9,731 nt of DNA from positions 1,884,873 to 1,894,603 of the forward strand of contig CP059259.1 in NCBI GenBank assembly GCA_013693815.1, read 5' to 3'. Both the position numbers and the translations under genes were made by a program. Source of the DNA: Nocardioidaceae bacterium (GTDB lineage: Bacteria; Actinomycetota; Actinomycetes; Propionibacteriales; Nocardioidaceae). Shown piece by piece: positions 1-6,337 of this stretch (the stretch's first letter is position 1; every line of letters starts with the position of its first letter). The notes under the pieces were generated by a model. It searched no databases and had not been told where the DNA came from. It worked only from the letters and a program-made list of their open reading frames with translations.

Positions 1-369
1 CCCGAGAAGGTCATCGAGGTGCAGAAGTACGGCCGCGAGCCGATCTCGCTGCATACCCCGCTCGGTGAGGACGGCGACAGCGAGTTCGGTGACCTGATCG
101 AGGACTCCGAGGCGATCGTTCCTGCCGACGCAGTCTCCTTCACGTTGCTGCAGGAGCAGCTGCACGCGGTGCTCGACACGCTGTCCGAGCGTGAGGCCGG
201 CGTGGTCAGCATGCGGTTCGGTCTCACCGACGGCCAGCCCAAGACCTTGGACGAGATCGGCAAGGTCTACGGCGTGACCCGCGAACGGATCCGCCAGATC
301 GAGTCCAAGACGATGAGCAAGCTGCGCCACCCCAGCCGCTCTCAAGTCCTGCGGGACTACCTCGACTGA
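1..369 (+). CDS. sigA: Principal sigma-70 factor (HrdB/SigA type), C-terminal part
   Basis: This is the 3' end of the gene for the primary RNA polymerase sigma factor, which directs core polymerase to housekeeping promoters. The frame is open from base 1, so the gene begins outside the window; the GTG at 19 is internal. The visible 122 residues cover the end of region 3 ([20 protein letters not shown]), region 4.1 ([18 protein letters not shown]) and the region 4.2 helix-turn-helix that reads the -35 element ([20 protein letters not shown]). The ending [10 protein letters not shown] is typical of actinobacterial HrdB/SigA. It stops at TGA 367-369 and is followed by a small hairpin. A 48-bp piece of this gene (32-79) recurs at 2636-2683 as the edge of a tandem duplication. 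The family call is very secure. A second principal-like sigma factor (SigB/HrdA type) is the only alternative. Confidence 0.96.
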   Translation, partial: PEKVIEVQKYGREPISLHTPLGEDGDSEFGDLIEDSEAIVPADAVSFTLLQEQLHAVLDTLSEREAGVVSMRFGLTDGQPKTLDEIGKVYGVTRERIRQIESKTMSKLRHPSRSQVLRDYLD

Positions 370-379
370 GCGAGGGCCA

Positions 380-399
380 GAGCGAACTTGTGTTTGCTC
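380..399 (+). terminator. Hairpin downstream of sigA (possible weak terminator)
   Basis: GAGCGAAC (380-387) can pair with GTTTGCTC (392-399) across a TTGT loop, giving 8 bp with one G-U pair, 10 nt after the sigA stop. No real T-tract follows, so it is at best a weak intrinsic terminator or an mRNA 3'-end stabiliser. A slightly altered version (AGCGAACTTGTTCGCT, 2684-2699) survives in the second duplication unit. Confidence 0.4.
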
Positions 400-477
400 T
401 TGGCGTGAGCGACCGAGAGGTTGACGAGGCGTAGCCGAGGAACACCTGGACTGAGCCGGGGTGACCCACCCGGGTCA

Positions 478-507
478 TTGTGCGACCTCCACCTGCGGCG
501 TTAGCCT
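478..507 (+). promoter_or_regulatory. Putative promoter of paralogue 1
   Basis: A -35-like TTGTGC (478-483) is separated by 18 bp from a -10-like TAGCCT (502-507). Transcription would start near 514, leaving a leader of about 37 nt before the ATG at 551. The same layout is preserved upstream of paralogue 2 (2774-2803) although neighbouring bases have changed, which supports function. The leader just before the ATG is G-rich (AGGGGTGGGG), which could serve as a poor ribosome-binding site. Confidence 0.45.
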
Positions 508-550
508 GCCCCAGATCCTTGGGGAAGGATCAATGAAGCCAGGGGTGGGG

Positions 551-2529
551 ATGAAGCGCTATTTTCGTGGTGCCGTCTGTGCTGTTGCGCTTGCTTTCGT
601 CGTGGTTGGGCTGCCGGTGCTGCCCGGTTTAGTGAGCCAAGCTTCCGCGGAGGGGGCGGACGAGCCGGCCAACGGCAAGTTGCTCGACTTCGGTGAGTCA
701 GGCAAGGCCGCATTGAGGGATCTGGCGGGTGGATCCCAGGAGTTGTCCTTCTGGATCGAAGACGCCGCGCGTTTCTCCCCGGACGGCTCGATGATCGCGA
801 CCCCGGACTGGGTGTGCTCGGGCTCCTGCAGCTTTGGGGTCCGGATTTATTCTGCCTCCGGCTCTGTCCAGAACTTGCCGCTCGGCTTCGAGGAGGAGAT
901 CCAGGACATCACCTGGTCACCGGATCAAACACGTCTCGCGGTCAGTGTGCCCGCTACCGAAGACGCCTGGGATAGCTACGACATCTGGGTAGTGCCGTTG
1001 AACGGGTCACCCGCGCGGCGGGTAGTGGCCAGCACGCCGGCTTTCCAGGTGTTTTCCGGTATTGCCTGGCGGCCCACCTCTGACGAGATAGCAATTGTGG
1101 CGACACCGAAGGATGTGGTGACTTGGGGTGGAAACTCGCAGCAGCTCTACCTGGTGAGCGCTTCCGGTGGCTCACCTACTCTTTTCAACTCCCGCTCCTT
1201 TGCGATGACTGGGACTGCCGAGAGTTCAGCTACCGCGAGCCGGCCTGGTCACCGGACGGGAGCAAACTCGCGGCGTACGTCTGGATCGAAAACTCGGGTG
1301 AGGGCGAGGGTGAGTGGTTCGTCGAGGAGTACCTCGGCCTGGTTTCGCAAGGCCAGACGGAAGCGACCAAGGTTAAGGAGTTCAAGCACATAGAGAACCC
1401 CGATGATCTAGATGATTGGGACCACCTAGCAGCCAGATGGCCGGTATGGTCCGCGAACGGTAAAGACATCTTGTTCGCGCAGCAGAAGGACAGCATCCTG
1501 ACGTCGGCGACTGTTCTTACCCTGCAAGGCGGAGCCGAGACTCCGCTGGAAAAACCCTCGTATCTGGACTGGCAGCCCTGCCCCACCGGCACCTGCGTGC
1601 GCTGGGGAGCCCCGGACACGGCTGATCTCAAACTCACAGTGACCGGCTATGACAAGAAGACCCGGGTCGGGAACCGGGACAAGATCACCGCCACAGTCAC
1701 CAACCTGGGGCCTGACCCGGCTCGCGACGTGTCGGTCAAGGTGGCGACCCCGAAGGGGATGTTCTACACCGAGGTCACGGCGGGGCCGTGGACGTGCGAT
1801 CTGTCCAAGAAGACAGCGGTGGTCTGCAAGGTCGCGGAGCTGGCCTCTGGCGCGAAGGCTTCCGTCAAGATTGGACTGCTGGCTCTCGACGTACGAGACA
1901 AGGCCCAGTTGGTGGTCAGTGCGAGCACGAAGTCCTACGACCCCAAGGCAACCAACAACACGGTGCGGCTGAGCAAGAAACTGCAGCAGCCGCTCGCGCC
2001 CAAGAGGCAGACCGGAAAGGTCAAGAACACGAGCGGAAAACTGGTGAGCAGCAGAAAACCGTCGTGCACGGTGTGGACCTACGTGCCGACAGGCGAGGTC
2101 TACGACCAGGACTGGTGTACGTGGGTTCAGCACACCAAGGCATCCCTCCAGCTCACCGCGACGAAACTCACCTGCGCCCACAGCGGCGGTGTGAACAACT
2201 TGGGGTACACCTCGGGGGTCTTGTGGATCTGGGAGGGCGGCAAGAGCGGTGCCAACCGGCTCAAGCTCCAGGCAAACCGTGAGATCAGGGGCGACTACGG
2301 CATCATCAAGCACGATGCCAGGAAAACGTCCTATCAGGGCAGCCTGTTCTCCAACGACAAGGTTCCGCACAAAGCGTGGATGTCCTTCGTATGGGCGCGT
2401 GATTCGAAGTTCGCCCAGGACAGGGTCTACGTCGTCAAGGGGAAGTGGACCTGGGCGAAGCAGGCCTGGCGGGATGTGAACTACTCCAAGACGATCATGG
2501 AATGCTCGGGCAACTCCCTCGGGGGCTAA
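551..2529 (+). pseudogene. Secreted propeller-DUF11 protein, paralogue 1, frameshifted
   Basis: This encodes a probable exported protein of unknown function. The ATG at 551 is chosen because MKRYFRG and the whole signal peptide align with paralogue 2; the ATG at 533 is not conserved there. Residues 1-33 form a Sec signal peptide ending in ASA. Residues of about 38-340 carry PD40/TolB-like propeller repeats (FSPDGSMIA, WSPDQTRLAV, AWRPTSDEIAI, WSPDGSKLAAY, WSANGKDILF). Residues of about 359-478 are a DUF11-type beta-sandwich, and about 506-653 are an unrecognised domain with four cysteines also present in paralogue 2. One base is missing near the TTT at 1199-1201 (codon ~217). As written the first frame runs out of register to a stop at 1393, and the second frame is open to TAA 2527-2529. 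Adding one T restores 659 codons. It may be a real pseudogene or a homopolymer sequencing error. Confidence 0.75.
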
Positions 2530-2548
2530 TGATGCAAAGGTATAGAGG

Positions 2549-2644
2549 TCAGCCGAGTGCGACCAGGCTGACCGCGGTGGCGCATAGCGCCAGCCCCAAG
2601 CCTTGATGGCGTGGATCCTCTCACGGAGGAGAGTTGCCGCGAGC
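2549..2644 (-). pseudogene. Remnant of EamA transporter gene 3' end
   Basis: These 96 bp align with 4854-4950, the 3' end of the intact EamA gene, with about a dozen mismatches and one single-base gap. The remnant begins 19 bp after the stop of paralogue 1, in the same convergent orientation as the intact gene after paralogue 2. On the - strand it still reads AATLLRERIHAI before the gap shifts the frame. It has no start and cannot be a gene. It marks the right end of duplication unit 1. Confidence 0.85.
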
Positions 2645-2683
2645 CGATCTCGCTGCACACCCCGCTCGGTGAGGACGGCGACA
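2636..2683 (+). pseudogene. Remnant of sigA
   Basis: These 48 bp match sigA 32-79 with a single mismatch (C for T at 2658) and still read [15 protein letters not shown] in frame. The match ends at 2683. From 2684 the sequence continues as the region starting at 381 downstream of intact sigA, so 301 bp (80-380) are missing from this copy. A short AGCGA occurs at both sides of the lost segment (79-83 and 381-385). After the junction the frame stops within 30 bp. It is a duplication scar with no coding role. Confidence 0.88.
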
Positions 2684-2773
2684 AGCGAACTTGTTCGCTC
2701 TTGGCGTGAGCGACCGAGAGGTTGACGAGGCTTGCTGAGGAACATCTCGACTGAGCGACCAGCGCCTGGGTCA

Positions 2774-2803
2774 TTGTGTGACCTCCACTCCCGGCGTTAG
2801 TCT
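2774..2803 (+). promoter_or_regulatory. Putative promoter of paralogue 2
   Basis: TTGTGT (2774-2779) and TAGTCT (2798-2803) are separated by 18 bp, exactly as in the copy before paralogue 1. Start of transcription would lie near 2810, about 38 nt before the ATG at 2848. The -10 differs by one base from copy 1 and keeps the TAnnnT pattern. The leader contains GAGG (2831-2834) and a G-rich run next to the start codon. Confidence 0.42.
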
Positions 2804-2847
2804 GCGTCCAGGTCCTCGGGTGGGCGCGACGAGGCTGGGGGTTGGGG

Positions 2848-4847
2848 ATGAAGCGTTATTTCCGTGGTGTCGTGGGCGCCGTCGTGCTCGCTTTCCTCGC
2901 GGTGGGGTTGCCAGTAATGCCCGGACTCGTCGTCCCATCAGCAGCCGCTGACGACGCGCCGACCAATGGCAAGTTGCTGTACTCCGGCGGGGTGCTGAAG
3001 GATCTGGATGGAGCCGACGCCGCCGGAGTCGAACTCGCCTTCCCTACCGCGTCGCCGAGTCGGTTCTCTCCCGACGGCAGCATGATCGCCACGAGGGTCC
3101 GGCCCTGCTCGGGCGCAGCCTCGTGTCAGGAGGTGGTTCGTGTCCACGGCCACGACGGATCGCTGATCCAGCCGGCATTCGCCGCGGACAGCATCTGGAA
3201 CCTCGCTTGGTCCCCGGACCAGAGCGCGGTGGCGGTGGTGGCGGATAGCGGCTCCGAGTCGTACACCATTTGGGTCGTACCGCTGAACGGGGATGCAGCC
3301 CGCCCCGTCTTGACCTCCTCGGACGAGTTGAAGTTCGGGTACGACTCGCTCGCTTGGCGTCCCGGGTCGAACCAGATCGCCTTTGTCGGTCATGATGCGC
3401 GCTACGACACTGTCGGCTCCAACTTTGACCAGATCTGGACGGTGGATGCCGTGACGGGGGCGATAGGGCTTTGGGCTGCCGATCAATCATGTCTGCACGG
3501 CCCAGCTGTATGCAGGGTAGTCAGCTACGAGGCCGATGAAGAGGGTATGAGTTGGTCACCGGACGGGAGTCGGATTGCGGTCTACGTCAGGGAGGCCACC
3601 TATCACCGGGTGAACCAAGATCCCGACGAGGACTGGTGGTGGAGCTACGACGGGCCACACGATGAAAAGCACTATCTCGCGACGGTCTCGGCAGGGCAGG
3701 TCGCTGGCACGGAGGTGTACAGAATTTCCGCCGGCTGTGACGCCTGCGTCACCGTTGCTGCAAACCGCCCGATCTGGTCGGCGGACGGCGAGGACGTCCT
3801 CTTCGCCTTACGGGAATGGACCGACACGGGCAGCAAAGCGGTGACCCAACTTGTCACCCTTGCAGGCGGGGCACTCACGCCGGTCGGTGAGCCCGGATCT
3901 CAAGCCTGGGCGTATCAGGACTGGCAGCCCTGTCCTACCGGCACCTGTGTGCGTTGGGGCGACTCGGACACGGCTGATCTCAACCTCACGGTGACGGGCT
4001 ACGACAAGTCGACTCGGGTAGGGAACCAAGACAAGATCACTGCCACCGTGACCAACCAGGGACCGGACTTGGCGCGAGACGTGGTGGTCAAGGTGGCGAC
4101 CCCGAAGGGGATGTTCTACACCGACGTCCTCAAGCCTCCCGGCCCATGGAGTTGCGACCAGTCGAAGAAGACTGCTGTGACCTGCAAGGTGGCCGAGCTC
4201 GCCCCTGGCGCGAAGGCGTCCTTCAAGGTGGGGCTGCTTGCCCTCGACGTCGATGCCAAGGCACAGCTCGTGGTGCACGCCACTACCAAGTCCTACGACC
4301 CGGTCGCCAAGAACGACACGGTCCGGTTGAGTAAGAAGCTCACCAAGCCCATACGGCCCAAGCTCATCAAGGGCAAGGCGCCCAAGGTGAGCGGCGCCTG
4401 TTCCTACCCCGTACTCGGGAGTACAAGGACTTCAGTTGGTGCACTTGGCTCCAGGTCAAGGACAAGCCCGGTCTCTGGGTCAAGGCAACCAACCTCACCT
4501 GCACCCGAGGCGGAAGCGTGGGCGACGACGGCTATGTCGCGGGGACGCTGTGGATCTGGGAGGGCGGCAAGAGCGGGATCAACAAGCTCAAGGTCAACGC
4601 GCGCCGACAGGCTGAGACCTACGGCATCCTCAAGGGCGGTGAGCGCAACAAGTCGGCCTCCAACCCGGCAGCCGGTGCCAAACCGGGGCATTGGCCGGAT
4701 GACAAGAAGAACCATTTCACCTCGGTCTCCTTCGCCTGGGAGAACGGCGGCTACGACGCCTACAAGGTCACCGGTAACTTCGAGTGGGTGCGCAGAGGCC
4801 TCTACAAAAATATCAAGCTCAACCACAAGGTCATCGGGAACTGTTGA
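2848..4847 (+). pseudogene. Secreted propeller-DUF11 protein, paralogue 2, frameshifted near 3' end
   Basis: This is the tandem paralogue of 551-2529. The ATG at 2848 is preferred to the in-frame TTG at 2842 because it matches paralogue 1. Residues 1-34 form a signal peptide ending in SAAA. Residues of about 38-355 carry propeller repeats (RFSPDGSMIA, AWSPDQSAVAV, AWRPGSNQIAF, WSPDGSRIAVY, WSADGEDVLF), and about 377-498 are the DUF11-type domain. From Cys518 the shared C-terminal domain begins, but one base is missing in the C-run at 4407-4410. The original frame then reads Ser/Arg/Thr-rich nonsense to 4911, into the EamA gene. The -1 frame continues the true homology (WCTW, TLWIWEGGKSG, SFAWENGG) and stops at TGA 4845-4847. 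Restored length is 666 residues. The stop lies 6 bp from the convergent EamA stop. Function is unknown; an extracellular binding or scaffold role is inference. Confidence 0.75.
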
Positions 4848-4853
4848 CCCCAC

Positions 4854-5699
4854 TCAGCCGAGTGCGACCAGGCTGACAGCGGCGGCGCACAGCGCCAGCC
4901 CTAGGCCTTGAATCGCATGGATCCTCTCGCGGAGCAGGGTCGCCGCGAGCAGGATCGTCGCTGCCGGGTAGAGCGAGGCGATCACCCCGGAAATGCTGAG
5001 ATAGCCCCGTTGGGCCGCGAGCAGGAAGAGCAGTGCCCCCATCCCGCCGATCGGCCCGGCGATCAGCGCGAGCCAGCCGACTCGGGATCGGGGCACCCAG
5101 TCGGCGCGGATGATCAGCGCCAGCCCAAGTGCGGAGAGCACCGAAGAGCCCTGGGCGAGTGCCAACGGCCACATTCCTGACTCGTCGGGGACTTGGCCGA
5201 TGGTCGCGAACATCAACCCGAAGCCGAGGCCGGCCAGCAGGCCGTCGACCACCCCTGAATTCGAACTGGCGCTGCCTTCGGCGCCGGTGCTGTCGGATGG
5301 TTCGCTCGACACCAGCCAGATCCCAGGTAAACCCACGGCGATGCCGATCCAGGCCAGCAGCGCGGGCCGCTCACCACCGGCCAGCCCGGCGATCACCGGC
5401 ACCAGTGCCGCGGTGACCGCGCTGATCGGGGCCACCACTGACATCCGTCCCGAACCCAGGCCGCGATACAAGAAGGCGGTGCCGGTACCGCCGCCGACAC
5501 CGGCCAACCCCGCCCAGGCGAAATCACCGGCAGTCGGGTCACCGGGCATCGCCAACGCGACCAGCGAGGTGAAGATCACCGAGCCGAACTGCCCGGCCAC
5601 CGCGACCGACCAGGGAGATGCCCGTCGAGACAACACCCCGCCGACGAAGTCGGACAGGCCATAGCAGGCTGCGGCCAAGGTCGCGAAAAGAATGGCCAT
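4854..5699 (-). CDS. EamA/DMT-family transporter
   Basis: This is an integral membrane protein of the drug/metabolite transporter superfamily, made of two EamA repeats of about five helices each. The 281 residues match that size. The N-terminus MAILFATLAAACYGLSDFVG is a typical first EamA helix. The first repeat ends with conserved small residues (SVVAPISAVTAALVPVIAGL). The second starts after a Ser/Gly/Asn-rich linker around residues 133-147 and ends with SLYPAATILLAATLLRERI, the classical EamA C-terminal motif. The substrate cannot be told from sequence. The ATG at 5699 has no clear ribosome-binding site and lies directly after a strong terminator hairpin. Its 3' end converges on paralogue 2 with a 6-bp gap, and a copy of that end sits at 2549-2644. 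Confidence 0.88.
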   Translation of the reverse strand: MAILFATLAAACYGLSDFVGGVLSRRASPWSVAVAGQFGSVIFTSLVALAMPGDPTAGDFAWAGLAGVGGGTGTAFLYRGLGSGRMSVVAPISAVTAALVPVIAGLAGGERPALLAWIGIAVGLPGIWLVSSEPSDSTGAEGSASSNSGVVDGLLAGLGFGLMFATIGQVPDESGMWPLALAQGSSVLSALGLALIIRADWVPRSRVGWLALIAGPIGGMGALLFLLAAQRGYLSISGVIASLYPAATILLAATLLRERIHAIQGLGLALCAAAVSLVALG

Positions 5700-5711
5700 C
5701 AGTCAGGCTGC

Positions 5712-5752
5712 ACAAGAAACACGAGGCCCCGAGCAATCGCCCGGGGCCTCGT
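5712..5752 (-). terminator. Intrinsic terminator after the DUF7455 gene
   Basis: An 11-bp perfect stem pairs 5721-5731 with 5742-5752 around a 10-nt loop. Read on the - strand it is followed by GTTTCTTGT, a moderate T-rich tail. It lies about 20 bp beyond the DUF7455 stop, so it should end that transcript. Its tail finishes only about 12 nt before the EamA start codon. Confidence 0.8.
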
Positions 5753-5771
5753 CGAGATCAGCTGCTCAGGG

Positions 5772-5999
5772 TCAGCGTTCGGCATCGGGAGCGATAGCGG
5801 GAGTGTCGGACAGCCTGTCGGTCTCGTCGTGGACACTGACCGCCACCGCACGGAGCTTGTCGCCGTGCTCTCGCGCGTGGTGGGCGCAGAACAGCAACTC
5901 ACCGCCGGAGGAGAGTACGACGCGGAGGTAGGCCTGGGCTCCGCAACGGTCACAACGATCCGTCGCCGTGAGTGCACTGGGTGCCACTGCTGTAGTCAC
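5772..5999 (-). CDS. DUF7455 small zinc-binding protein
   Basis: This is a 75-residue protein of the family found next to parE/sigA in actinobacteria; its function is not established. The GTG at 5997-5999 is chosen because V/MTTAVAPSALTATDRC is the usual beginning of the family and an AAAGG lies about 10 nt upstream (6010-6014). The frame stays open to an ATG at 6098, but that extension (Gln/Arg-rich) does not resemble the family. Cys16 and Cys19 (CDRC) with Cys38 and His41 (CAHH) form a likely single zinc-ribbon site. No signal peptide or membrane segment is present, so it is cytoplasmic. It is divergent from parE, with about 340 bp between them, and is followed by a strong terminator. Confidence 0.85.
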   Translation of the reverse strand: MTTAVAPSALTATDRCDRCGAQAYLRVVLSSGGELLFCAHHAREHGDKLRAVAVSVHDETDRLSDTPAIAPDAER

Positions 6000-6337
6000 T
6001 ACAAGCCTGCCTTTCTGTGGGTGCCATGCAGTCAAACGCTTGCCGGGAGCTGGTTGTTCCCGGAGCTGAAGACTGTGTCGACGCCCACATCCAAACACGA
6101 CCGGCGTGAACCGGTCGGGTTATTCCCTGGTTGAGATCAGCGTGTTGCCGACCCCTGACACACCTAAGAGACGTGCCGAGAAACCTATTGTGACGGAGTT
6201 GGCCAAATGACTTCCACGCGGGTCCCAACTGGAGAGACGGGCAACACGCCGTGACTTGCCCGCGGGACTGCGTCGGAACGGGTGCCGCGCCTCGGTAGAT
6301 TAGGTCGTCGCGACAAACCCACGGATCGGAGGGAAGC
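6000..6337. promoter_or_regulatory. Divergent intergenic region between DUF7455 gene and parE
   Basis: This 338-bp spacer must hold the promoters of two divergent genes. On the parE side, TAGATT (6296-6301) could be a -10 about 37 nt before the start, without a convincing -35; CGGAGGG (6327-6333) is the ribosome-binding site. On the DUF7455 side the leader contains two dyads: CCGGGA/TCCCGG (6043-6048/6058-6063) and CGACCGG/CCGGTCG (6098-6104/6111-6117). I found no credible gene in the rest of the spacer. Confidence 0.45.

Larger units (their letters stand above)
32..2644 (+). repeat. Tandem duplication unit 1 (sigA 3' end - paralogue 1 - EamA 3' remnant)
   Basis: This is the first unit of a direct tandem duplication. 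It starts in sigA at the 9-bp GCCGCGAGC (32-40) and ends at the same 9 bp at 2636-2644, a period of 2604 bp. In order it holds the sigA 3' end, the sigA-X intergenic region with hairpin and promoter, the secreted-protein gene copy 1, and a 3'-terminal piece of the EamA transporter gene. The equivalent landmarks recur in unit 2 in the same order. The ancestral layout was evidently sigA, one copy of X, then the EamA gene in convergent orientation. Confidence 0.85.
2636..4950 (+). repeat. Tandem duplication unit 2 (sigA remnant - paralogue 2 - EamA 3' end)
   Basis: This is the second unit of the direct duplication, from GCCGCGAGC at 2636-2644 to the same 9 bp in the intact EamA gene at 4942-4950, a period of 2306 bp. 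Adding back the 301 bp deleted from its sigA remnant gives 2607 bp, against 2604 bp for unit 1. This agreement supports a single duplication event followed by one large deletion. Non-coding parts (sigA-X spacer, promoter, start region) remain clearly alignable between the units. Confidence 0.85.

Noticed and set aside
1195..1206. Programmed ribosomal frameshift in the paralogues
   Set aside because: Neither TCC TTT GCG in copy 1 nor TAC CCC GTA in copy 2 fits an X XXY YYZ slippery heptamer, and the sites lie in different domains.
2065..2529. Polymorphic toxin C-terminal domain with variable tips
   Set aside because: The C-terminal domains of the two copies are homologous, no immunity gene lies downstream, and no catalytic motif is visible.
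1426..2745. Long - strand open frame (439 codons) opposite paralogue 1
   Set aside because: It is antisense to the conserved DUF11 and C-terminal domains. The only recognisable part is the short EamA remnant near 2600-2640; the rest resembles no family and follows from high GC content.
4411..4911. C-terminal extension of paralogue 2 in its original frame
   Set aside because: It reads as Ser/Arg/Thr/Pro-rich low complexity and overlaps the EamA gene, while the -1 frame carries clear homology to paralogue 1.
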